A stretch of DNA of 64,000 bases from contig CACRSC010000038.1 in NCBI GenBank assembly GCA_902651635.1, positions 303,659 through 367,658 on the forward strand, written 5' to 3'. The DNA comes from Mastigamoeba balamuthi. Its lineage: Eukaryota > Evosea > Mastigamoebida > Mastigamoebidae. The position numbers were made by a program, and so were the translations under genes. The number at the start of each line of letters is the position of its first letter. The stretch's first letter is position 1. The notes beneath the pieces were generated by a model, which saw only the letters and a list, made by a program, of their open reading frames with translations, was not told the DNA's origin and made no database searches. This document shows, one piece after another, positions 30,601 through 40,140 of the stretch.

Positions 30601-31890
30601 TCAGACCACAATATGGGTGTCCCGGAGCTTTTCTCCGCGGTCCGCAGACGCAGACCTGATCTCGCGGATGACGAAGAAGCACGAGAGGGCCCCACGTGCT
30701 ATCACGATGATGAAGACCAGCGCCGCCATCGCCGTAGCAGCCGCGGCCCATTTGTGGAAAGGTCTCGTGATGTCATTCTCCCTCTGGCAAACGACGACGC
30801 GCCAGTCGCGGCAGATACTGATGGGCGAGATGCTCATCTCCCAATCATTCCTATCTAAGTACACCGTCTTGAATGCATCGAGCGACGAGCTGGTCAAGTC
30901 TGATGACCTCAGCGATGAAATCCCGGGAATAGTGGTTTCCCAGGCCTTGAGAAGTTTGGCGGTCTGCAGGTCCGCCGACAGCACCCAGTTCAGACCCTTG
31001 TTTCCCGTGTTCAGGACAGTGCCATCTCTGTGGACCAGCGCCAGTGATGCGGATACCGGAAGCTGTACATTGGCCAGAACATCGTCGAGCGCCGACGTCT
31101 GCATCTCGAGGCGGAACGCCGCGTACTTTCCCTTGGCGAAGATGTCCGGCCAGTCCACGCGGAACGACATTTCGATGAGAGGAACGACCGTCACCACCGG
31201 CGCCAGCGGCGGAGTGAATACCTCTGCAGATGGCCCGGTCCACAGGAAGTACGGCTCGTAGATGTACCCGCGCTGGCCAACATCCGTGATCGACCACGTA
31301 ACGTTCTGCGAGGCCCGCGTCTTCATCGCCGAGATGTACCACGGCTTTGCCAGCGGGTTGAGTGTCACCTGCTGCCAGGCCCCCTGGACGGCCATCTGGT
31401 AGTTCTGCCCCCACTGTAGCGTCTTCAGGCGCTGGCGCTGGTACGAGGCGTTGATGTACTGCTCGTACTCCATGACATAGTAGAGCCCTGCCTCGCGCGT
31501 CGACTCGAGCGTCATCAGGTTGGAGTCTGTCATGTACAGCGAGACGATGTAGGGGTGTGACACGATGATGTCGAGGGCGCCCAGCTCGAACGTCGTGTGA
31601 CTGAAGTCCAGCGTCGCTCCTGGCTCTTCGACAGACGAATTGATCGGGAGCACAGCGCCCGTCAGGACCCAGCGGCGGAGCATGTCGTAAAGGCGGAGCT
31701 TTTCCATGAAGAAGGCGTTGAGCTCGCCGATTGCAGAGGCCGCCCCGTGGTCGACGCTCTGCCGCTCCAGTGTGTGCTCAACATGGTAGGCTGCGCTCAG
31801 CAGGACAGCGACGAATGCCAACACGCAAAGCAACGGAACGAGCACGAGCACGACCTCCTTGATAACCTCTTTGCCGATTGTCCTAGCCAT
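30601..31890 (-). CDS. dCache-like extracellular sensor protein without an effector domain
   Basis: Single exon, 429 aa. An N-terminal transmembrane helix (VVLVLVPLLCVLAFVAVLLS) and a C-terminal one (AAAATAMAALVFIIVIARGA) bracket an extracellular region of about 340 residues. This region has dCache-type features: a long first helix, GALDIIVSHPYIVSLYMTDS, LNPLAKPWYISAMKTRAS, a YIYEPYFLW strand, and a second lobe with VSASLALVHRDGTVLNTGNK. Several N-glycosylation sites are visible (NSS, NAS, NVT). After the second helix there are only about 30 residues, so no kinase, cyclase or HAMP-type output is fused. Cache domains bind small ligands in bacterial and some eukaryotic receptors. It probably signals through a partner; the ligand is unknown. 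No intron, in contrast to most neighbours. Confidence 0.7.
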   Translation of the reverse strand: MARTIGKEVIKEVVLVLVPLLCVLAFVAVLLSAAYHVEHTLERQSVDHGAASAIGELNAFFMEKLRLYDMLRRWVLTGAVLPINSSVEEPGATLDFSHTTFELGALDIIVSHPYIVSLYMTDSNLMTLESTREAGLYYVMEYEQYINASYQRQRLKTLQWGQNYQMAVQGAWQQVTLNPLAKPWYISAMKTRASQNVTWSITDVGQRGYIYEPYFLWTGPSAEVFTPPLAPVVTVVPLIEMSFRVDWPDIFAKGKYAAFRLEMQTSALDDVLANVQLPVSASLALVHRDGTVLNTGNKGLNWVLSADLQTAKLLKAWETTIPGISSLRSSDLTSSSLDAFKTVYLDRNDWEMSISPISICRDWRVVVCQRENDITRPFHKWAAAATAMAALVFIIVIARGALSCFFVIREIRSASADRGEKLRDTHIVV

Positions 31891-31928
31891 CCACGTGAAA
31901 GAGAATTTGTGTTTTGAATTTCCTCACT

Positions 31929-32011
31929 GGTCCGCACCAGATTTGATGACGTGACCCGCACCGTATTATCTATCTCTCTGACGTAATCCGCACCGATCCG
32001 CACCAGATCCA
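31929..32011. promoter_or_regulatory. TCCGCACC repeat cluster upstream of the dCache gene
   Basis: Within 83 bp there are four CCGCACC units (TCCGCACCAGATTT, CCCGCACCG, TCCGCACCG, TCCGCACCAGATCC) interleaved with two TGACGT sites. It lies 40-120 bp before the dCache-like start at 31890. A single CCCGCACCGAT also lies near 35705, just before the GCKIII-kinase start. Confidence 0.45.
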
Positions 32012-32119
32012 CTGCCAACCCACCACTATCTGTGAAATCAAGATCAACGGGAGCATGCCTGATTGCTCTAATTGAAGGGGCCATTGTTAAGCTGAAGTGT
32101 AGAGGACTGCGCTCCGTTG

Positions 32120-33500
32120 TCACTCATAAAAGAAGACCCAGCCGCTCAACGGGGATCCTGCTGCGAATTTGAACAGCAGAGGGCGAGACTCAGCAAACCC
32201 GGTCTCGGCGGTGTTTCCGAACGCCACTGAGAAATGAGATGGAAGTTCCTCCCCGATGCGCATCGTCACTGTGCCCTCGCACACCACCTGCTCGAGCTTC
32301 TCTGCACACTCAACGCAGCCGCTCTGGTTGCTTGGTCCTGTCCAGCAAAACCGGTCCGGAAGCTCCTCGGCAGACCGTCGTGCGAACGTCGCGGTGGCCA
32401 CGGCTCCAACGCCAGCTCCGAGGGCGAGCGCTCCGAGGACCACGCCTGCGATCAGAGACAGAGAGAACCACGGCCTCCTTCTTGAGACTGCCAGTCCGAC
32501 CTCCTTCATCGAGCTTCTTGCCCTGCAGCTGCCCGCAGGCTCCGTCAGCTGGCGCGCTTCGGTGTACTCAGTCTCTGCTGGGCAGCGCGGCGGAGCCTCG
32601 CAGTTGAGCTCTTCGTGATAGCAGTTGCTCACCGGGGCATCAGACAACAGCCCATCCGGGCGAAGTGGCAGTGCGACAGGCGCCGGGTCACCAGTCCTCG
32701 GCCTCTTCCTGCCGCAGGCTTTGCTGTGCGTCTCCGCTCGAGAGAACCACCTGCGCCCTCCGCATCCGCAGCGCTCGTCTGCGCAAAACACAGCGAACTG
32801 CTCGTTGTACCGACTCGACACAGCCGACGCGTGCTCACCCGCAGAGCACCGGAACTTCGTGCGAGCGCCGCGCCCCGCGGAAGAGGACGCAGTCGCCCAC
32901 GCGGGGCACACGTGGAGCTTGCAGCAGTATTGCGTCCTGCAGAGCCCCACACACCGCTCGCTGCACGACTCGAACAGCGTCCTGGCCGCAGCGAGCAGCG
33001 ACGCGTCCCTGCGCAGCCACTCGCAGGGCAGCAGCAGCTCCACGCGAGAGCAGCACTCTGCGCAGCGGCCGACGGGCGTGCGGGTCCACGAGCCGTGGAA
33101 CTCGATGTCCCGGTGCGCTCCCAGTGGGTCGTGCAAGCGGCAGTCGGCGGCCGCGAGGCCGTGGGCAGCGCAGAAGAGGCGAGTACGGCACACGCGGTGG
33201 CACTGCCTGCCCGAGTCGGCCCAGCGGGAGGAGAAGCGGTCGGCGCCCTCGCGGACCAGCGCGTCCTCGGAGGCGCGCATCTCTGCCAGCCTGCTCTGGC
33301 ACTCGTCGCTGGCCAGCAGCCAGTGGGAGGAGATCGTGAGGGTCGGCGCCTTTTTCCAGCATTACGGAAATTGCTTTTTCAGTTTTGCACCAGGTCGAAG
33401 GACTCTCCGCGACGAGGGACGATGGGTCAGGAACGAACTCGAGCTCGAGGGGTGACAGCACCGTGAGCGGGTCCTCTGAAAGGAGTAAACTCTCTGCCAT
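32120..33500 (-). CDS. Cys-rich single-pass membrane protein of unknown family
   Basis: The main exon ends at 32120 and is open back to about 33340. It starts with TISSHWLLASDECQSRLAEM and continues with repeated Cys/His spacing (CHRVCRTRLFCAAHG, CAECCSRVELLLPCEW, CSERCVGLCRTQYCCKLHVC, CADERCGCGGRRWF), which could be metal-binding or disulphide-bonded. A basic RKRPRTG patch follows, then one transmembrane helix (LSLIAGVVLGALALGAGVGA) and a C-terminal domain with two further Cys pairs and an NQS glycosylation site. The N-terminus is probably MAESLLLSEDPL at 33500, in another frame; an intron ending near AAAAAG at about 33348 would join them, but the donor is not clear. I recognise no family and assign no function. 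Confidence 0.5.
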
Positions 33501-33806
33501 CGGCGTTGGTTTTCAGAGCGATGGGCAGGGTGTTCTAGCGCATTAATATCGCAATAGAGCATACCGCAAGAAGTAAAAGAGATCTGCTGTCTGCAGATAC
33601 AACGGTACTCTGTTCCACTCAGCGTTCTCTCGTCCCGGTTTAACGCAGGCAAAACAAGACAGAAACTCGACTTTGTTCCGACCGGGCGTGTGTGAAAACG
33701 TGGGTGTCTGGGGGTGTTTTGGCGACAGAAATTGTTCGCTTGTATTAAGCCTTCAAACGCCAGAGCTTCCCAGCTAGACTATGCCGATGTACCCCAATGG
33801 CCCATG
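33501..33806. other. Intergenic
   Basis: Between two minus-strand genes. ATCTGCTGTCTGCAGAT (33582-33598) is a small inverted repeat upstream of the Cys-rich gene. No coding signal. Confidence 0.4.
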
Positions 33807-35689
33807 CTATTGCTGTTGTTGTGGTTGCTGCTGCTGCTGCTGTTGGCGCAGTCTGGAGTCACGCAGGGCGGCTACTATAAACGTGATGGTCTCCAGGGTT
33901 AGCCTCTCCTGCGCCTGGTCCAATCCGTCGAACCCCTTTTTCAGGGCTGCAATAGCCCTCACGTTGTCTGCCGAGGTGTCCTGTTTCAGCATCTGGCAAG
34001 CAGGCTGTCAGCACGACGGGCCGTGATCGTGGGGAAAAGGAACCTTCTCCAGTGTGGGGTAGATATAGTCCTTGAGTGCATCGGCGTCTGTCGCAGGAAG
34101 CCTCGGGGACCTCTGCGGCGTCAGGATTGCGGGCGACCTAGTCGGCGTCGCCAGCGCAGAGGTGCTCACAGCGTGCATGTGTGTGGGGGTCGCTGATGAT
34201 GCAGGCCTCTGCTCAAGCGCCGGCGCTGTGGGCGCCGAGCTGCGGAGCGCACCATCGGGGGCCCTGAACGGCGATCGCAGGCGGGCCGAGACGTCTGCGC
34301 AGGAGATGCTCTTCTTGACGTCCGATAGGCGCTTGGGGGTCGACGGGGCCTCAGGCGAGTCCGACGACGCCGACTTTGCTAGTCTGTGCTGCGCCTCGGG
34401 CGACATCAGCGCCGCCGAGCTCGACCTCGTGTGTGCGCACTGCCTCTGCGCCGGCATCATCAGGCTCATCCTCGCAGGCGCCGTCATCTCCAGCGCGCTG
34501 ACCGCCGGCCGCGCGTGCGGAGACAGCAGCGGCGGGGACCCCGAGCCCGACGTCGCGGGCGGAGGCGAGACGGAGACGGGGGGCGTCTGGCCGCGGTTGA
34601 GGTGCTTCGACACCAGCTCGGCGAGGCACGATGGCTTGCGCGCGTCCTGCAGCCACTTGGTCGCGAGCAGCTCCCTGGCGGTGTAGCGCTTGGCGGGGTC
34701 GCGCTGCAGGCACCGCGAGACGAACTTGCGCGCGCCCTGCGAGTGCGTGGCGGGCAGCTCGTAGGGGGCGTTGCGGGGGATGAGGTAGAGCGCCTTCATG
34801 GGGGGCTGGTCCGAGTACGGCGGGTCGCCCTCGAGGGCCTCGACGGCGGTGATGCCGAGGCTCCAGATGTCCGCGGGCGCCGCGTAGCCCGTCTGCTGTA
34901 TGACCTCTGGCGACATCCAGTAGGGCGTGCCCACAAACGTGAAGCGCTTGTCGTTGGCCGACTCGAGCTTGCCGCTGACCCCGAAGTCGCACAGCTTGAC
35001 GTCCCCCAGAGGGCACACCATGATGCTCTCGGCTGCACGCGAGGCGGACCAAGGAGAGCAGCCGTTAGTCTTAGCGGCTTTCAGTTAACCGTGCACTCGG
35101 TTTTAAAAACCGGCAGACGGTTGAAGGGACGGCACGAGAGACGCAAAGGGGCACGTGTATGACTGGCGTGCACCTTTGACATCACGGTGCAGGTGGCCGA
35201 GGTCGTGCAGGTACGCCAGCGCCGAGGCCACGGCCCGCATGGCGTAGGCCACGAGGGCGTCGGGCAGGCGGCCGCCCGCCGCGCGCATGAGGTCGAGCAG
35301 CGTGCCGCCGTGCACGTACTCGATCGAGACCCAGAGCTCCTTGCCAAACTGCTCGGCGCCATAGTAGCGCGTGACCTGCGGGCAATTCGACAGCCGCGAC
35401 AGCGTGGCGACCTCGCGCTGCACGTCGACGATGTCCGACGTGTCCGCACCGGCAACGTCCACCACGCGCACGGCGACAGTCTCGCCGGTGACTGTGTTGC
35501 GGCTGTGCAGTGCGCAAACGCCTGTGGGAAACTGCGGTGGTGCAGAGCACGGCAGTGGGGGCAGAAATAGCCGTTGGGGAAGGACTGTGGTGGGACGTAC
35601 GCCCGGAAAAGGGTCCCGTAGGTGCTCTTGCTGATGCGCTCGACGAGCTCGAGGTTGCCCCGCACACAGCCAGGCCTCCGTGCTGCCAT
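33807..35689 (-). CDS. STE20-family kinase of GCKIII type
   Basis: Four exons: 35689-35601, 35502-35174, 35032-34044, 33992-33807 (530 aa). The kinase domain starts near the N-terminus (LELVERISKSTYGTLFRARN, glycine-rich loop partly degenerate), with VAVRVVDV where the usual VAIK Lys is Arg. Then follow HLHRDVKAESIM, CDFGVSG, the STE20 signature VGTPYWMSPEVIQQTGY and WSLGITAVEALEGDPPYSD. A Ser/Pro-rich linker leads to a C-terminal helical region (YIYPTLEK, then MLKQDTSADNVRAIAALKKG, LTLETITFIVAAL) like the dimerisation/CCM3-binding end of MST3/STK25 kinases, and a poly-Gln tail. The splices restore DVKAESIM and FRARNTVTGE in frame. The VAIK-to-VAVR change is worth checking, because that Lys normally contacts ATP; HRD and DFG are intact. 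Confidence 0.88.
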
Positions 35690-36188
35690 TGGGGCCCTGT
35701 GAACCCGCACCGATAAAGTAAAGTCTGAAATATCCAGAGATCTCCGAAAACCCTGTGCACGAAAAATGCAAAATCGTCCCAACGGTCTCACGGCGGCATT
35801 GGTTGCGGTCACAGGCCCCATTGCGTTCAGAGCTCATTACATGCAGTGCGCTGCCGATCAGTGCGTGTATAAAGGCCATCGTGGATAGGTGGGTTGTTCG
35901 AGTCTGAGATTGCGCACCGGGCTGCGGCCTGAAAAACCCACAATCCCCGCATCGATCCCACCGAGGACTTCCGGCTCTCCTTCTGCTCATTCGCACGCCA
36001 TGCGATTGTGTACACAATTGTGAGCACAGACCGCACTGCGCATGAAGTAAGTCGCCGCATCCAGAGATTGGTCAGATTCCATTGATTTTTTTGCATTTAT
36101 TAACGCCCTTCTTGCTGCCATTACGCTCAGGGGTGGCGTCGGACAGAGCGCAGCCGGAAGCATCGTTTGAGTCCAAGAGTCGCGCACG

Positions 36189-37587
36189 GGATGTGCTCCA
36201 CCACCACGCTTGATCTCACCGGTTACTCTACCGTGAAATCCACGCCACTGAAAAGTTCTGCCCGAGGCAGGAAAGAACGTCAGAACGGAGGACGTTGGGA
36301 GAGTCGTCGAGGCCCTCCAGCTCAACAAATCGCTGACCACTATCATTCTGACGCGTTGTTTTCCTGCACGCGCATTTCCCCTCATCATTTCGCCTCAGAT
36401 AACTTCCTCGGCGATGAGGGAGCAAGGCAGATAGCCCTTGCACTTTTGGAGAACGCCTCTGTGACCGAACTGGATCTCGGAGGTCCGTCCGCCCTCACTT
36501 CCCTTATCTCACCTGCGTAGCGAATCGGATTGGAATCGAGGGCGCCGCAAAGATAGCTTCAATTCTGACTCGTAATACACCCCTCAAGTCGCTGAGCCTC
36601 GCAGGCATGAACCCCGAACCTCGCCCGTCACTTATCCTCGACCAGGAAACTACATTAGAGATGGAGGCGCAGGGCTCATTGCCAAAGCCCTTGTGCGAAA
36701 TGTGACTCTGTCGACAATTAACCTGAAATGTATGTCGCCCGATGTACTCTCACTTACTCAGTACCAGCAAACCATATCGGACCACTCGGAGCCCGGGAAA
36801 TATCCAACACTTTACTTCAGAATGGAACACTAACCGAAATCTATCTCGGATGTATGCACACTCTGGCTATCTCATCTAATCTCTTCGCAAGTGAATGAGA
36901 TACAAGCCAAGGGAGCAGGGAAAATTGCAGTCTCCCTTCTTCACAATACAACTCTAACACTTCTTGACTTTGAGCGTACACCGACAGCTATCACAATATC
37001 TTATACAATCTCAGAAAATTACATTGAAGATGCTGGAGTAAAAGCCGTCGCAAAAACTCTGCTTAAAAACCACTCACTGGCTGTTGTATCTCTGAAAGGT
37101 ATGGATCAGATAATGAATGATATCAACTCATTGAAAACAGGCAATCACATTGGAAACAGTGGTGCCGAGCAAATTGCTACTGTTTTAACTAGTAATTCCA
37201 CTTTAACATCACTGAATCTCTGTCGTATGTCATTGGTTAACTTCATACTAAAATCTATACAGGTAACCAGATAAGCATTACTGGAGCAGAAAAGCTAGCC
37301 AAATCTCTTTGGTCAAACATCTCACTCAAGAGCCTTTTCCTTCGAGGTACGGATACATATTACTCTGATCATTTTTCACAACAATAGATAACCAGTTTGA
37401 GAACTGTCCTCTGATGATGGGTGCTATCAGTCAACGAGCACAATTACGAAGGGAGTTGATTACTATTTTAATCCTAGGGTGGAGTAACTATGGAAAACAA
37501 TCGAGTCCTCTTGCAATTCTTGATAAGTATATGCTCAGGTTCATTCTAAATCTGATTTACATTCCACAACTACGCATTATAATGTAA
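36189..37587 (+). CDS. LRR protein with one 28-residue repeat per 84-nt exon
   Basis: Eleven exons: 36189-36219; nine exons of exactly 84 nt starting at 36271, 36399, 36521, 36646, 36768, 36892, 37015, 37141 and 37263; and a last exon 37388-37587 (328 aa). Each 84-nt exon encodes one ribonuclease-inhibitor-type LRR of the form N.I...GA..IA..L..N.TL..L.L, for example NYIEDAGVKAVAKTLLKNHS. All junctions have the same phase (two bases in, one out). Introns are 38-51 nt. The intron at 36605-36645 starts with GC instead of GT. The last exon encodes a different helical end (QFENCPLMMGAISQRAQLRR...). The first exons are GC-rich and the later ones AT-rich. LRR proteins of this class bind other proteins; target unknown. 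The start ATG at 36189 gives a very short first exon and could be wrong. Confidence 0.85.
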
Positions 37588-40140
37588 TACAGATTGATAT
37601 TTATCAGCAAAGTGAATAGGCAAACTCATATGGTCCTCAATTCTTCATGTCAGCTGGAAAAAATCAGATTGAAAAAGATGAAATCAGTACTTTAAGAGAA
37701 AGTCTCATACTGAGATGAAGACCGGTAATTATATCGAAAATAACAGATTTTGTGCTTTTTTTTGTCACTGCTGTAACAGGTATCTCAGAGAGGATGATTG
37801 GTGGATATGAGAAGAGCAGAATTACTAAAAGTCATTCATGGTTGTTACTGAGTGGGTAATGAAGTGCTTACCCCAAGAGAGACTGTTTTTCTTTTCTGAG
37901 ACAACATACTTTTTAATAGATTTTGAGCTGCCAGTAGTACAATTTCTCAGTCAGCATTTGATCCTCTAATGAAAGCAGTAGTGTTAGGTGTAAATTAAAC
38001 CATTTAAAATACAAATATGGTAGAAGCTGAACGAATTTGCTCTACTTTCATCATTGCTGGCAGTTATGCTTGCCAAATATGATAACATCTAGAAGCTGCT
38101 GTTACTGTCATACAGAAAGACAGACTGGCAATGTATTCTTTCTGATTTCTGGCCAGATAACTGTATACTACTTGAGATATGGTGAAAAGGCAGAATTGAT
38201 CTTTATGTTGAAAACATCATCTGTTTCTTGCACCTTCTGATTGAAAAAAACCTATTACATGTACTTTGCTGATGCAAATGCCTTTATTTTGGAACTGGAA
38301 AATTCCACTCTGGTCATTTCATCCAAATTCTATTATATACTACCTTGAAGATGCACTATTTCTGTTAATTTTCCTGGTATTCTTCTCTGATAATATTCAA
38401 ACAACTTCAGTTATGATAGTCTGATGTTCAATTAGTCAGCTGATAGTTTTCATACATACTTAATTGAGTTTAGATCTGGAGTTAATTTATCTCTTTCACA
38501 GATACCATATGACTATCATATTGTATGTGTACAGCAGAAAAGGGTATCCATCACTGAGCTAAATGACTGCTCATTCAGTAGCTTTATTTCTTTTAATAAG
38601 ATGTTGTAAGAGAGGTATTTCATCTTCTACTTCTTGTAGAAAGAAAGTTCTGGAGCCCGGTCATCTACTGCAAGCTTACTCAAGTACCACTAAGAAATTC
38701 GGAAGTGGAATCACTAAGAATGGACAAATCAGATGTCATCACTGAGATAAAAAGGCCATAAAGTCATAGTGTAATGTATGGGAATTCCAAAAATACGTTT
38801 CTGCCAGACTCTGCTGATATTCTTGCTGGCAGATAGCTCTCTTCCACTGATAAATACATTTATGTGGGATCAGGGCCGATTTTTCCTGATGTGAAAATCC
38901 TTGTAATGAGTGCTTTACGGCCCAGTATGATGTAAGACCCGGATGTTATTTACTTTACACCCGGATATGATGCAATCTTGAACCATAAAGTGAAGATGAG
39001 AAGAAAGAGGTTGTGTGAGGCCCTTGGCTGTCTCTTTCTAATTTTTTGTTTTGCAGGAAGTGGGATGTGATGCAAGAAAAAGTGATACCAGGAAGAGGTG
39101 GTGATTTAGAAGACAGCACCTGAATGGTGAAAGAAGAGGGGGGGGGGCAAAGAAGAGAGGCTGCCCCAGCAGCTGGGTACTGATTATGACTGTATTTGGT
39201 GAGGATGACTGGTGAGTCCAGGGTGTGAGTTTGGCCCAAGGTAAGGAAGGCATGGCAGAGAGAAGGTGGTAGCCTTACCAGATGTACTGCACGAAACAGA
39301 TGTTGAAGCTGGCACCAGTCATGTAGCACAGGGCAGAAGGGCCTGCAGGAAGAAAAGACACACAAGTTGACATTAGTAGTCCTAAATCAGCCTGGATCCA
39401 ACATATAATCATTCGGCAATGCAGAGTCGGAGCTCTGAAGATTACACCCCTTCACAGTCTGGAGAGGGCCTCTGGGGCCCTATGCTTGCCTTCACTCTGC
39501 TATGCTTCGCTTTGCTCCGTTCTGACTGTGCTCTGGCCCCTACAGCCTCTTCCCAGACTGTTCCTGGGCGAAATTTTCAGATTACACCCCAACCCTGTGT
39601 TACTATCTATAATTTGTGAGAATTGATGTATTGTTGTCATATTTGTAAGAATTCATTTTTTCTACTTGATTTGTACCTCTGTGAGATGTTCTTGGTTTTT
39701 CCTTAAAATACCCTTTCTTCCAAAAATATTCAAGCGTAGTTACTTAGAAATGTGGAACTTATGTATTATCATCTGAGCTATTTAAGTCTTGTGTCATCCG
39801 CCATAGATTGCTCTGAGATCATGATCATTAAGAAATTAATTCCCTCCTGTGATCAATAAGGGATAGACCTGGAGTGGGACAGAGCAAAACCAATTAGCCA
39901 AGAAATGAGAACAGACTACAGCACATAGTACTGACAGAAGAAAACGCAGTTGATTGACGAGATTCTCCCATGTCCCAGTATGTACAAGCTGTTTTCAGAG
40001 GCTACCTGGAACGTTCATCACCTAGCTGCAGTTTATCATCGTGTTTTCATTCTTTATGCAGATGCAATTAAGTGATAAATTTCAGATGATGTATATCACT
40101 GGCATTCAACTGCGAAAGAAGTCTGCATGATTGCTTCGTC
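37588..40140. other. AT-rich, CpG-poor gene-free segment
   Basis: About 2.5 kb with no ORF above about 140 codons and no recognisable protein, RNA or repeat. It is strikingly poor in CG: I could find none between about 38041 and 38655. The right part (about 38990-39580) is less AT-rich, with a G run near 39135. It lies between the LRR gene end and the PPC-like gene end, both also AT-rich. Confidence 0.5.

Noticed and set aside
38900-39420. Foreign (vertebrate-like) contamination in the CpG-poor segment
   Set aside because: Composition alone suggests it, but the AT-rich state continues smoothly into intron-bearing host genes on both sides, so I cannot support contamination without a search.
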